DNA of 64,000 bases from Mycolicibacterium agri (GCF_002553505.1 NZ_PDCP01000014.1:54398-118397); one strand, 5' to 3'. Shown: positions 32,609-41,715, counted from the first letter of the stretch. A program made the numbers and translations. Notes: generated by a model from the sequence alone, not told the origin.

Positions 32609-33706
32609 TCAGCGAGACACGGTTACCCACTGACCGCGGCGGGCGCTGTCCGCGATCGCTTCGCCGATGAGGACCTGTTCCAGACCGTCGACGAACGTCG
32701 GAAAACCGGGCGCCTCAGGGGATTTGCCGCTGTCGATGGCCGCATAGACGGTCCGGAACAGCGCCTTGAAGGTGTCGGGGTAGCCCTGCGCGTGGCCGAT
32801 GGGGTAGTCGCCGGTGTCACGCAGCTGGATCTCGTTAGGCCCGTCGCGGTGACCGATCCACAGCCGCTCGGGGTTTTCCGCGCCCCAGCTGAGGGAGGCC
32901 TCCGAACCGTTCACCTCAAAGCTCAGGTGATTCTTGCGACCTGGCGAGATCTGCGACAAAGCCAGCACGCCGCGCGCGCCGCCGTCGAACCGGAGCAGCA
33001 TGCCTGCCACGTCCTCGGTGGTGACCGCGGTCGGCTCGCGCGCAGAGGTGGTCTGCGCGAAGGTGCCGACCGATTCGCGGGGACGCAACCGGTGGGGGAT
33101 CAATGTCGTGAGGTCGGCCATCACTGCCTCGACGCGTTGGCCGCTGATGAAACTCACCAAATCCAGCCAGTGCGAACCGATGTCGCCGACCACGCGAAGA
33201 GAGCCGCCGAGTTCCGGGTCCAGCCGCCAATTCCAGTCGGTGTCTTTGGCCAACCAGTCCTGCAGGTAATTGCCGGTGATCAGACGCACCGCGCCGACGC
33301 TCCCGGCACGCACCCGCGACGCCGCCTCCTGGCACAGCGGATAGTACCGCTGGATGAAACAGACCGCGTTGACAAGGCCGAGTTCTGTTGCCACGTCGCA
33401 GAGTTCGCGGGCCTGGGATGGTGTCATCGCCAATGGCTTCTCGCAGATCACATGCTTGCCGGCGCGCAGCGCGGCCAGCGATTGCTCGTGATGCAGATGA
33501 TTGGGTGAGCAGATGTGCACGGCGTCGACGCGGTCGTCGGCGAGCATCTCGGCCAGGTCGTTGTAGGGACGTGCGATGTCTGCGGCCGCGGCGCGCTCCG
33601 GCGATGAGCCGACCATACCGGTCACCGAAACGCCGATGCGCGCCAACGCTTCCGCGTGTACCCATGCCATGAATCCGGTGCCGACGATGGCTGCGTTAAC
33701 GCTCAT
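32609..33706 (-). CDS. Gfo/Idh/MocA family oxidoreductase
   Basis: The 365-residue dehydrogenase has an N-terminal Rossmann fold (AAIVGTGFMAWVHAEAL) and the signature EKPLAMTPSQAREL, whose Lys is catalytic in this family. A beta-sheet domain follows with GDIGSHWLDL, in which the His is at the usual active-site position. Such enzymes oxidise or reduce sugars, inositols or their derivatives. The ATG at 33706 overlaps the stop of the upstream permease (ATGA), so it ends an ABC importer operon. The frame is open upstream of this start but without homology. Confidence 0.9.
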   Translation of the reverse strand: MSVNAAIVGTGFMAWVHAEALARIGVSVTGMVGSSPERAAAADIARPYNDLAEMLADDRVDAVHICSPNHLHHEQSLAALRAGKHVICEKPLAMTPSQARELCDVATELGLVNAVCFIQRYYPLCQEAASRVRAGSVGAVRLITGNYLQDWLAKDTDWNWRLDPELGGSLRVVGDIGSHWLDLVSFISGQRVEAVMADLTTLIPHRLRPRESVGTFAQTTSAREPTAVTTEDVAGMLLRFDGGARGVLALSQISPGRKNHLSFEVNGSEASLSWGAENPERLWIGHRDGPNEIQLRDTGDYPIGHAQGYPDTFKALFRTVYAAIDSGKSPEAPGFPTFVDGLEQVLIGEAIADSARRGQWVTVSR

Positions 33707-34491
33707 GCGCGGAACAGGAACCTTTCCACCTTGCCGAGACGCAAGACTACCGCGAACGCCAGTGCGACGACGGCGATGAAGAACGCCGACACCGCGCCCA
33801 GGGCGGGAGAGATGGCACCACGCAGACCCGAGTACACGAACACGGGCAGCGTTTGGTTGTCGATCGTGGTGAGCACCTGGCTGACCACGAAGTCGGTAAT
33901 GCTGAGCACGAATACCACAAGGGCACCCGTGACGATACCCGGCGCCAACAGTGGCAACCGCACGAACAGGAACTGTTCGACGGGATCGGCGCCCAAGGTG
34001 GCTGCGGCGGGCACGACGTTGGAGTCGGTGTCCTCGATCGCCGCCAGCACAGTCCACAGCATGAAAGGAAAGCAGGTGATCGCCACGGCGACAGCGACGG
34101 CGGTGAGGTTGCCCCGCACTCCGATACGGTTGTAGAGGTCGAAGTATGCGAACGCGGTGACGATGGTCGGAGAGCTAATTCCGAGGGACAGCAGCACAGT
34201 GAAAAGCGTCCTGCTGTAACGGCTCACGTGAGGTAGTGCGAGTGCGGCAGGAACACCGCAGGCTACGTTGATGCCAACGCTCAGCGCGGCGACGTAGAGG
34301 CTGTTGCCGAGCGCCGTCCACACCGCTGGGGTGCTGAACATCTCCGCGTACCAGTTGGTCGTGAATCCCTGTGGAGGGAAGGTCAGCACCTGTCCTTTGG
34401 ACAGCGACGCCGACACCACCAGCGCCGTCGGCGCCAGAAGCGGGACGAGCGCGCACACGGTAACGACGACGGCGAGCCGAACACGCTTCAT
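33703..34491 (-). CDS. ABC transporter permease (PotC-like)
   Basis: A 262-residue permease with six helices of the spermidine/putrescine/iron-type importer class. The coupling motif AAATLGADPVEQFLFVRLPLLAPG (EAA loop form) is visible near residues 160-180, given here only by its parts. It has a signal-anchor N-terminus. It overlaps the upstream permease and the downstream dehydrogenase by 4 bases each. Together with the genes at 34488, 35438 and 36525 it makes a complete importer. Confidence 0.88.
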   Translation of the reverse strand: MKRVRLAVVVTVCALVPLLAPTALVVSASLSKGQVLTFPPQGFTTNWYAEMFSTPAVWTALGNSLYVAALSVGINVACGVPAALALPHVSRYSRTLFTVLLSLGISSPTIVTAFAYFDLYNRIGVRGNLTAVAVAVAITCFPFMLWTVLAAIEDTDSNVVPAAATLGADPVEQFLFVRLPLLAPGIVTGALVVFVLSITDFVVSQVLTTIDNQTLPVFVYSGLRGAISPALGAVSAFFIAVVALAFAVVLRLGKVERFLFRA

Positions 34492-35435
34492 CGCGACCTC
34501 CGCCCTCGCGCCCTGCCCGCCACCAGAATCGCTGCCGTTCCGAGGCTGACGATCAACAGAAGCATGATGCCGATTGCGGCGCCCTGGGGTGGGTTACCAA
34601 GTCCGAGGTAGCGGTCCTGCAGAAAGTTCGAGACGAAGTTCCTCAAGCCGCGACCGAGGATGGCGGGGTCGGCGAAAGCTGCCATCGTCAGCGCAAAGCA
34701 TGCCGCGTATGCGGCCACGATCCCGACACGCAGCTGGGGAACTGTGATACGCAGGAACACCGTCGACGGCTTAGCCCCGAGAGTGGCTGCAGCAGCGGCT
34801 AGTTCGGGATCGATACGCAACACTGCGGGCAGCAGGACGATTACAGCCGCCGGCAACAGGATCTGCACGATTCCGAGCCCGACCCCCAACGAGCTGCCGG
34901 CCAGATCGAGCCGCCCCGCGGTCAGCCACTCCAACGGACCGCCGGGCCCAATCATCACGAGCATTCCGAATGTGCGGGTGATGTCGCCGGTCAACAACGG
35001 GACGAATACGCCGATGAGCAGGGCCAGACGCAGCCACCGCCGACGAATGCGGACCAGGGTAATGACGTAAGGGATCGCGATGACGATCGCTACCATCGGC
35101 GCGATCACCGCCATGATCACTGACCTGGCCAGCACGGTGTGGAACTGGGGGTCGGACACCAATCCGCTGTATTGCGTCAGCGAGAACCCTCCTTGCACAG
35201 CGAGGAAGCTGTCATAGGAATGCACACTGCGCCACAACAATGCGGCCAGACCAGTCATCAGCGATGCCGCCAAGAGCAGGCCAGGTAGCAGCGCCAGCAT
35301 CTGCCGCAGGGCGCGCGGTACCGCCCTGGAGAACCCCAGCCGGATCGTGATGAGCGCATCCACGAGCCGCCAGGTGGGCGAGGACGCACGAGTCTCCAGA
35401 TCCCGCCACTGTTCGGAGACCAAGCCTGAATGCAT
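34488..35435 (-). CDS. ABC transporter permease (PotB-like)
   Basis: A 315-residue permease with a longer cytoplasmic N-terminus and six helices. The EAA-type loop reads AAAATLGAKPSTVFLRITVP. The reading frame extends upstream into the ATPase gene, but ATG 35435, two bases after that gene's stop, is the natural start. It is the first of the two permeases of this importer and overlaps the second by 4 bases. Confidence 0.87.
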   Translation of the reverse strand: MHSGLVSEQWRDLETRASSPTWRLVDALITIRLGFSRAVPRALRQMLALLPGLLLAASLMTGLAALLWRSVHSYDSFLAVQGGFSLTQYSGLVSDPQFHTVLARSVIMAVIAPMVAIVIAIPYVITLVRIRRRWLRLALLIGVFVPLLTGDITRTFGMLVMIGPGGPLEWLTAGRLDLAGSSLGVGLGIVQILLPAAVIVLLPAVLRIDPELAAAAATLGAKPSTVFLRITVPQLRVGIVAAYAACFALTMAAFADPAILGRGLRNFVSNFLQDRYLGLGNPPQGAAIGIMLLLIVSLGTAAILVAGRARGRRSR

Positions 35436-35437
35436 CG

Positions 35438-36514
35438 CTAACCCTGCGTCACGATGGGGATGTCGTCGGCGTTCCATGCCACGATCACACGCTCCCCGGC
35501 CTCGTGCCGGACGCCATTCGCCCCTGCCGGAACATGCACGGCCGCTGTCGGTCCACAGTCGAGCCGTACCTGGTAGAAGGTTCCGTGTCCATCGAACGCG
35601 GAGTGCAGCACCTCTCCGTGCAGGCCGTTGTCGTAGCGCTGGCGCGGTCCGTCGGCGCTCAGCAGCCGCAGTCGCTCAGGGCGCATAACAGCTACCCCCT
35701 TGCCTAAAGGAACCGATTCCCGCACCGTGACCGAAACACCAGGGCTGTGCAGCGTCCGCGTCCCGTTCATGGCGACGACATCGCCTTCGAGCAGTAGGGG
35801 ATCGCCGAGGAACCCGGCCACGAACGGGGTGGCCGGGCTCGCGTAGAGATCGGGTCCGGGTCCGCACTGCACGATTCGCCCACTTTCCATGATCGCGATA
35901 CGGTCGCTGACAATCAGCGCCTCGCGCTGGTCATGAGTGACGTTGACAATCGTGACGCCGAGTTCGCGATGGATGCGGGTGAGTTCGAGTTGCATCGATT
36001 CACGCAGTCGCCGGTCCAATGCCGACAGAGGTTCGTCGAGCAACAGGATGCGAGGCTCGTACACCAGTGCCCGCGCGAGTGCCACTCGTTGGCTCTGCCC
36101 GCCGCTGAGCTCGCTCACGCTGCGGTCCTGCATGTCGGGTAACTGCACCAATTGCAGTGCCCCGCTGACTCGGCGGGCAATCTCCCTGCGACCGACCCGG
36201 CGCATACGGAGAGGGAAGCCGACGTTGTCTCCGACGCTCAGGTGAGGAAACAGCGCCAGTGATTGAAAGACGACGCCGAGCTCGCGGGTGTGCGCCGGAC
36301 GACCGGTCATGGTGCGCCCGCCGATGACCACCTCGCCGGTGTCGGCGTCGAGCAGGCCGGCGATGATGCGCAACAAGGTGGATTTGCCCGACCCCGACGG
36401 CCCCAGCAGAGTGAAGAACTCACCGTCGCCGATCTCGAGCGACACATCGTCGAGCACCACCGAGTCGCCGTACCGCTTGCCGACGTTCTCGACGCGAATG
36501 GCGGTTCGAGTCAC
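35438..36514 (-). CDS. ABC transporter ATP-binding protein (PotA-like)
   Basis: A 358-residue ATPase with Walker A GPSGSGKST, signature LSGGQSQRVALARAL, Walker B ILLLDEPLSALD and the switch His in NVTHDQ. The C-terminal TOBE domain (residues about 245-355) marks the polyamine/sugar/iron importer class. GTG 36514 is chosen because it follows the binding-protein stop by 10 bases and yields the usual N-terminus (TAIRVENVGKRYGD). Part of the binding protein-ATPase-permease-permease-dehydrogenase operon. Confidence 0.92.
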   Translation of the reverse strand: MTRTAIRVENVGKRYGDSVVLDDVSLEIGDGEFFTLLGPSGSGKSTLLRIIAGLLDADTGEVVIGGRTMTGRPAHTRELGVVFQSLALFPHLSVGDNVGFPLRMRRVGRREIARRVSGALQLVQLPDMQDRSVSELSGGQSQRVALARALVYEPRILLLDEPLSALDRRLRESMQLELTRIHRELGVTIVNVTHDQREALIVSDRIAIMESGRIVQCGPGPDLYASPATPFVAGFLGDPLLLEGDVVAMNGTRTLHSPGVSVTVRESVPLGKGVAVMRPERLRLLSADGPRQRYDNGLHGEVLHSAFDGHGTFYQVRLDCGPTAAVHVPAGANGVRHEAGERVIVAWNADDIPIVTQG

Positions 36515-36524
36515 GTCACGCGTC

Positions 36525-37670
36525 CTATCGCCCGATCGCGCTGTCGAAGGACTTCTGCCATGCCTCATCATTCTTGGCCATCAACGGAATGGGCGCCACG
36601 ATCGCGTGGATGGCGGCCAGATCTTGTTCGGAGCGCGGGAAAACCGCGGGATTATCCGCCATATAGGAGGGCACGGTGGCTTCGGGATTGACCGGCACGA
36701 GACCCAACTTGCCGGCCACTTCGGATTGAACTGCGGGATCCAGAAGGTAATTGGCGAACACCTGTGCGTAATAGGCGTTGGCGTCAGGGATGCCCTTGTG
36801 GATGTAGTACGCGTCGCCGACGACGTAGAGTCCGTCACTCGGTGCGACGAGCGCGATGGGCGCGCCCGCGCTCTGCGCCTGGATGCCGGAGCCCGTATTG
36901 CTGATCGCTACCTTCACGGATCCGTTGGTCAGCGCCGTCACAACGTCGGCGTTCGACCCGAGTTGGGCCAGGTTCGGCCGCAGTTCGGAGACCCGCGCCC
37001 ACACAGGGTCCATGCCCTGCGGCGGGTTCTGTGCCGGATCGACGCCGATGGACTGGGCGAACCCGAAGGCGGTGCTGGAGTAAATCGTGTCGACGGCGAG
37101 GCTCTGGCGGAGATCGGGTTTGAATAAGTCGTTCCAGGTACGGATCGATGCAGGATCGACCTTGTCCGTGCGAACGATGAACGGCACCGACAGCGTGTAG
37201 GGGTTGATGTAAGCCCACGGGCCATCGCTATGGTCAGGGGGAGCGGCTGTTTCGGCGACCACCTTATGGAGGTTGGGCGCCAACTCGGGATGTATCGGAA
37301 TCGTCCACCCGCGTGCGGCATTCGTGTAGGCGCGCTGCTGGGCGTTGAAACTGGCGTCGGCGCTGGGCCGCTGGCCCGACGAAATCTCCTCGTTGATCTT
37401 GGCGTAGCTGACGGCTTCGTCGGTGGTGTCCCAGACGATCGGAATGCCGGTGTCTTCGGTGAACGCCTTACCGGCAGTGTCGGCATACACCGTCTGCTGA
37501 TCACCGCTCCAGATGCGGATGACGAGGCGGTCGGGCTTGGTGGCCGGTTCCGCGGGAACGCCGGTGCTCGCATTGCCAGACGCGGTATCGCTCCCTTCGT
37601 TGCTGCAGGCGGTAAAGCCAACGACGGCAAGGGCACTGGATGACCGCGATCGCGATGGCAGATCTGGCAT
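36525..37670 (-). CDS. ABC transporter substrate-binding lipoprotein (PotD/Fe-type), signal peptide probably frameshifted
   Basis: The mature part of this 381-residue protein is a periplasmic-type binding protein of the polyamine/iron class (RIWSGDQQTVYADTAGKAF, TIYSSTAFGFAQS, GDAYYIHKGIPDAN). A lipobox VGFTAC is present, but the hydrophobic stretch before it is too short. A better ATG lies at 37677 with GAGGAG upstream, in another frame. Removing one G of the GG at 37638-37639 joins MSHARSAIAIAVI to SALAVVGFTAC, a normal lipoprotein signal peptide. So a one-base insertion, real or a sequencing error, is likely. It is the first importer gene after the isomerase. Confidence 0.82.
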   Translation of the reverse strand: MPDLPSRSRSSSALAVVGFTACSNEGSDTASGNASTGVPAEPATKPDRLVIRIWSGDQQTVYADTAGKAFTEDTGIPIVWDTTDEAVSYAKINEEISSGQRPSADASFNAQQRAYTNAARGWTIPIHPELAPNLHKVVAETAAPPDHSDGPWAYINPYTLSVPFIVRTDKVDPASIRTWNDLFKPDLRQSLAVDTIYSSTAFGFAQSIGVDPAQNPPQGMDPVWARVSELRPNLAQLGSNADVVTALTNGSVKVAISNTGSGIQAQSAGAPIALVAPSDGLYVVGDAYYIHKGIPDANAYYAQVFANYLLDPAVQSEVAGKLGLVPVNPEATVPSYMADNPAVFPRSEQDLAAIHAIVAPIPLMAKNDEAWQKSFDSAIGR

Positions 37671-37693
37671 GACTCATGGACGGCTCCTCAAAA

Positions 37694-37867
37694 TCAGTGC
37701 GGAAGCAGTTCGGTGGAGTCCAGCGGCATCATCGGTGCCAGATAGCGGTAGCCAAGAACCAGCGCGTTCGGTTCTTTCCCGAGCATCTCGACGATGTCGG
37801 CTTCGCCTTCGATCTTCGAAAGGGCGGCGGCGGCGAACACTTCGTCCTCATGCTTACGACTGACCAT
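37694..37867 (-). pseudogene. Out-of-frame remnant, possibly the 3' end of the sugar isomerase
   Basis: After the isomerase stop, another frame reads SRKHEDEVFAAAALSKIEGE and ends GYRYLAPMMPLDSTELLPH at 37694. Full-length isomerases of this family end with an EHED motif and a final helix, so this may be the old C-terminus after a deletion that removed the segment between and shifted the frame. The stop is 17 bases before the next gene's better start (37677), a normal operon distance. The assignment rests on the short HED motif and position only. Confidence 0.4.
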
Positions 37868-38525
37868 AGAAGCCGAGGACTCCCCGCTTGCGCTCGTCAA
37901 TGTCGATGTCCTTGGCGTGAAAATGCACTATGCGATCGCCGAAATCGCGTATCGCTTGGATGTAATCGATGCCGAGGAAGACGAGGTGCGACGGGTCGAT
38001 CTCCAATCCGAGCGCACGTGAGGGGACAGCGTCGAACATTGCCTTCCAAATCTCAGGGCTGAAAGCCATGTTCTCGCCGGTGCGATTCTTGTGGTGCAGC
38101 ATGGGGCAGTTTTCGATGCCGATGCGGATGCCGAGATCTTCGGCTTCTGAGGTTAATTCTGTAAACAAGTCGGTGAACGGCTCCATGCAGTCCTCGACGG
38201 TCCAACCCGGTGTCATGCCGGCGAAGGTGCATACCGCTGAAACTTCCATGCGGCTTGCGAGTTGGATGACCTTTCGGAAGTAGCGCTTGTACTCGGCGGC
38301 TTCGGCCTTGTCGGCGGTCAGAAAGTTGGGGTAGTAACCGAGCGCCGAGATCTCGATGCCGCGGCTGTCCAGGTCGGCGCGGATCTCCTTGATTCGTTCG
38401 TCGGTGATCTCGTCGGCGTTGAGCGATGACTGGGGCCAGGCAGACAATTCCATCGATGTAAATCCGGTGTCCTGGGCGAACTGCGCGATGTCGCGGCTGT
38501 AGTCGGTGTAAAAGCCGAGCCTCAT
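37854..38525 (-). CDS. Sugar phosphate isomerase/epimerase, C-terminally truncated
   Basis: A TIM-barrel enzyme of the xylose-isomerase-like family (MRLGFYTDYSRDIAQFAQDT, IGIENCPMLHHKNRTGENMA, LGLEIDPSHLVFLG, HFHAKD). The metal-ligand residues visible are Glu in IGIEN, the Asp/His in DPSH and the His in HFHAKD. At 223 residues it stops right after GVLGFYGQS, whereas family members run to about 270-320 residues and contribute a last metal-ligand Glu in an EHED motif. That motif appears out of frame downstream. It heads the importer operon and is divergent from the ROK regulator. Confidence 0.8.
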   Translation of the reverse strand: MRLGFYTDYSRDIAQFAQDTGFTSMELSAWPQSSLNADEITDERIKEIRADLDSRGIEISALGYYPNFLTADKAEAAEYKRYFRKVIQLASRMEVSAVCTFAGMTPGWTVEDCMEPFTDLFTELTSEAEDLGIRIGIENCPMLHHKNRTGENMAFSPEIWKAMFDAVPSRALGLEIDPSHLVFLGIDYIQAIRDFGDRIVHFHAKDIDIDERKRGVLGFYGQS

Positions 38526-38612
38526 GAAATCCCTCGCAACCTGTAGGTCTTGCTGACATCACTGAAGCTATGGAAACCTTCTGTCGATGTCTAGAACAAC
38601 TTACGTCGATCT

Positions 38613-39821
38613 GTGACAGAAGTGTTGCCGTTGTCCGCACTCCAACGGCGCGTCGTGGCCCTCTTGTTGCGGCGTGGACCGCTGGCGCGTGCCGAGTTGA
38701 CCAAGCTCCTCGACGTCAGCCGGTCAAGGTTGTCGCCCGAAGTCGCTCATCTGATCACGAAAAAGGTTGTGCGGGAGGAACTATCGGATGTTTCGACCGG
38801 AGGACGTCGGGCGACGCGATTGACTCTGGGTGACAGGGGATTTGGTCTGGTTGCCGGGGTGGACGTTGATCCCGCCGGGGTCTCATTGGTGCTGATGCTC
38901 TTGGACGGGACAGTGGTCGCGCGGCGGACAGTCGAGTGCGATCAGGCTTCTGACCCCGGGCTGACGCTGAAGGCAGTCGATGCCGCGTTGAAGTCCGAGG
39001 TGGCCACGGCCGGCAGCACGCTTCGTCTGATCGGCGTGTCGATCGCGGCCGACATTGACAACGTCGGCCAGGTGTCCGAGCCGCCGCCGACGATGCCCGC
39101 ATGGGCGGGCGTGTCGATTGGGGGGCACTTCGCGCGGCGGTTCGGCGTGCCGGCATATGTGGAGAACGACGTCAATGTGCTGGCCGTGGCGGAGCGGTCT
39201 CGATGTGGGCCGGCTTCTGAATTGCAGAACTATGCCGTGGTGAAGGTTAGTAGTGGTGTCGGGTGCGGCTTGGTGATCAATGGCAGGTTGGTGCGGGGGA
39301 GCGACGGCTATGCAGGCGATATCGGACATGTCTGCATCGATCCGGCTAGCGAATTCATGTGTGCCTGTGGGAATTTGGGATGCCTGGAGGCGGTGGTGTC
39401 TGCGCCAGCGTTGATCCGTGAAGCGGAGGCGCTGGCGCGGTCCGGGCAGAGCTCGACCCTCGCCGAGTTGCAGGGCGCTGGTCCATTGTCCCTGGAGGCG
39501 GTCGGGCGTGCGGCACAGCTGGAAGATCCCTCGGCGACGGCGATGCTGCGTCGCGCCGGCAGGCATGTCGGCTTTGCCATTGCCGGGTTGGTGACGATTC
39601 TCAATCCCGCGGCGGTGTTCCTGTCAACGGGCATTCGAGGTGCGGAGGACGTGGTGCTGAGTGCTGTGCGGCAGCGGGTCTATGAGCATGCCCGCCCGGC
39701 GGCGACGAGGCAGCTCGTCATCGGGACGTGCCAGTTCGGACGCGAGGACGGTGCGGTAGGCGCTGCTGAATACGCGTGCCATGCCATGGTGACGTCATAC
39801 GGCCAGAAGGACCGTGGCTGA
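38613..39821 (+). CDS. ROK family transcriptional regulator
   Basis: The 402-residue protein has an N-terminal winged HTH (ARAELTKLLDVSRSRLSPEV) and a ROK sugar-kinase-like domain. The zinc site CACGNLGCLE and the ENDVNVLAVAE and GDIGHVCIDP blocks are intact. ROK repressors of the NagC/XylR type sense a sugar or sugar phosphate. It is divergent from the isomerase-importer operon, 87 bases apart, and is its likely controller. The GTG start at 38613 lies within an inverted repeat (CTTCTGTC at 38578, GACAGAAG at 38615). Confidence 0.9.
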   Translation: MTEVLPLSALQRRVVALLLRRGPLARAELTKLLDVSRSRLSPEVAHLITKKVVREELSDVSTGGRRATRLTLGDRGFGLVAGVDVDPAGVSLVLMLLDGTVVARRTVECDQASDPGLTLKAVDAALKSEVATAGSTLRLIGVSIAADIDNVGQVSEPPPTMPAWAGVSIGGHFARRFGVPAYVENDVNVLAVAERSRCGPASELQNYAVVKVSSGVGCGLVINGRLVRGSDGYAGDIGHVCIDPASEFMCACGNLGCLEAVVSAPALIREAEALARSGQSSTLAELQGAGPLSLEAVGRAAQLEDPSATAMLRRAGRHVGFAIAGLVTILNPAAVFLSTGIRGAEDVVLSAVRQRVYEHARPAATRQLVIGTCQFGREDGAVGAAEYACHAMVTSYGQKDRG

Positions 39822-40190
39822 CCCGGCTGCCAACAGTCCTGCCGTCTGTTTTGCAGTGAGACGCTCGCGGAGCACCGTGACGCCGAGAATAAATGGAATC
39901 ACGGGATATAACGACGACAGAACCACAGCGACGGCGGCAAGTTGGTGGCGTGTCGCAACAGCGTAGGCGGCCAGTGCGGCCGCCGCCGTCACACCCGCGG
40001 TGATCGCCAGTGCCGCCGAGGCCTCCGGCATCCGCCGGACGAATGATCCAAGTTGCTCTCCGAATTGGCCCCGGACGAGAGCGACCGACATGGCAAGCAG
40101 GACGACGACCGGCCACAGTCCGGAGGCAGCAGTCGCGCGCGCCAGCGCGAGATATTGCACCGCAATACCGACCCCTGCGGGGCCTCTCAT
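39795..40190 (-). pseudogene. C-terminal half of an EamA/DMT-family transporter
   Basis: Only about 131 residues of a drug/metabolite transporter remain, with four or five helices and the family-typical end LSSLYPVIPFILGVTVLRER. Full DMT proteins have ten helices and about 290 residues. The N-terminal half is absent: the frame upstream joins instead a MarR-like remnant. It converges with the ROK gene and overlaps its end by 27 bases. The ATG at 40190 is only the first available codon and no ribosome site precedes it. Confidence 0.65.
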
Positions 40191-40310
40191 CGAGGACCGC
40201 TTGGGCGGCCGCTGTGCCCTTCGGCGTCAGTTCGATATAGCGTTCCCGGCCATGGGAATTCGCGCGGAGAATCAACTCGCGGCGCTCCAACAAATCGGAC
40301 CGATTTCGTG
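40191..40310 (-). pseudogene. Remnant of a MarR-type regulator (winged part)
   Basis: In this short stretch one minus-strand frame reads SDLLERRELILRANSHGRER followed by YIELTPKGTAAA, which looks like the wing and start of the dimer helix of a MarR-family HTH protein. Neither the recognition helix nor the C-terminal helix is present. It abuts the DMT fragment at a probable deletion junction near 40190. The resemblance is short, so the family name is tentative. Confidence 0.4.
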
Positions 40311-40342
40311 CAGGACCACGGTGACCGCGATCGCGCTGCCGG

Positions 40343-40970
40343 TCAGCTGGTGGCGTCGAGGATCTTGATCGCGAAGATCAGCGAGTCGCCCGGCTCGATC
40401 CCCGCGGCGGGCTGACCGTCGGGGTAGCCGTCGGCCGAGGTCATCGCCACGGCGACGGTCGAGCCGACCTTTCTGTCCGGCGATGGCCTTCTGGAAACCG
40501 GGGACGACCCCGTCGAGCGGGAACTCGACGGGCGCGCCGCGCTCGTAGCTGTTGTCGAACACGCTGCCGTCACGTCCATTGACGCCCATGTAGCAGACCG
40601 AAACCGTGGCGGTGTCCGCGACGACCGGGCCGTCGCCGGGCTGCAGTGTCTGCACCTGCGTCTCTGTGACGCTGAACGGCGCGCCGACGTTGACCGCCGG
40701 CGCCGTCGTGTCGGTCGAGCCGGTCACCTCGACGTTGCCGGTGGCGCCGGCCAACGACCAGTCCGGTGTTCCGCCGTCCTGCGGCGCGGCTGTCGGGCAT
40801 GCGCTGGCAGGGGTTGCCGGTGCGGTGACGGCCGTGGTGGTGGCGACCTCGGCGACCGACGGCGTGGTGGCCGGTGAACTTTCGGTATCAGAACCGCATG
40901 CGGCGAGTCCGATGACAAGCGGGGTGGCGCAGATAAGCGCCGCGCGGGACGTCAGACGGAAGGATTTCAC
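40343..40970 (-). pseudogene. FKBP-type peptidyl-prolyl isomerase lipoprotein with one-base frameshift
   Basis: The product starts at GTG 40970 with a lipoprotein signal peptide (lipobox GLAAC) and a Ser/Thr/Ala-rich linker. An FKBP domain follows (VSVCYMGVNGRDGSVFDNSY, FPLDGVVPGFQKAIAG). After AGQK the frame is lost because the run at 40470-40472 (TTT on the plus strand) has one base too many. Dropping one T restores VGSTVAVAMTSADGYPDGQP and the ending FAIKILDATS, stopping at 40343. Repaired, the protein is about 208 residues and normal for a secreted foldase. Whether the indel is real is unknown. Confidence 0.82.
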
Positions 40971-41017
40971 TGTCGCCACGCTACAGCGGTGTGATACCGG
41001 CCTTCCGGCTGCGGGGC

Positions 41018-41623
41018 CTAGACCGGCCGCAGAATCGCGACCAGGAAGTCGGAGTCCTCGCTGAACGGGCGCAGATCCCACGTCGAGAGCAGAAGATCGG
41101 AAGCGAATCCGGCCTGCGTGGCGTCGTCGAAGAACTGTTCGAATTCATATCCGCGACCGGCGCCGAAACCGATCACCGCGCGGCCGGTGTCGCGCAGGTG
41201 TGCACGCAACCGTGTCAGCACTTGAACGCGGGTGCTGGGCGCCAGGAACGTCATCACGTTGCCGGCCGACAGCACCAGGTCGAACGGCTCGGCGATGCCA
41301 CGGGCGGGCAGGTCGAGTTCGGCCAGGTCGCCGACGAACCAGCGCGGTCCGGGATGGTCCTGCTCGGCGGCCTCGATGAGGGCAGGGTCGACGTCGACGC
41401 CGACAACGCGGTGACCCGCCGCGGCGAGATATCCGCCGAGCCGGCCGGGCCCGCAGCCGGCGTCGAGGATGTGGGCGCCGCGGGGCGCCATCGCGTCGAC
41501 GAGACGAGCCTCGCCGGCCAGGTCCTCACCGGCACGCGCCATCGATCGAAATCGCTCGATGTACCACTGCGAATGCCCAGGATTAGCGGCGACCTTCTTC
41601 ATCCAGAGGCTCGGCTCCACCAT
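41018..41623 (-). CDS. Class I SAM-dependent methyltransferase
   Basis: The 201-residue protein has motif I ILDAGCGPGRLGGYLA near residues 52-67, an acidic motif II strand VVGVDVDP and a motif IV-like FDLVLSAGNVMTFL. The N-terminal helix (ANPGHSQWYIERFRSMARAG) resembles small mycobacterial methyltransferases of unknown substrate. It is divergent from the alpha/beta hydrolase gene, with about 90 bases between starts. Confidence 0.88.
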   Translation of the reverse strand: MVEPSLWMKKVAANPGHSQWYIERFRSMARAGEDLAGEARLVDAMAPRGAHILDAGCGPGRLGGYLAAAGHRVVGVDVDPALIEAAEQDHPGPRWFVGDLAELDLPARGIAEPFDLVLSAGNVMTFLAPSTRVQVLTRLRAHLRDTGRAVIGFGAGRGYEFEQFFDDATQAGFASDLLLSTWDLRPFSEDSDFLVAILRPV

Positions 41624-41715
41624 ATGTCCATTGTGGCAAGGTGCGCGCCAGTGGCGGCGATGAGATCTCTGCGCCCCGGTGGTCTAACCCGTTGGGCGTA
41701 AGAACAGGGGAGCAG

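Noticed and set aside
38578..38622. Inverted repeat CTTCTGTC/GACAGAAG around the ROK start as an operator
   Set aside because: The arms are only 8 bases with a 29-base loop and one lies over the start codon, so it was not listed as a feature on its own.
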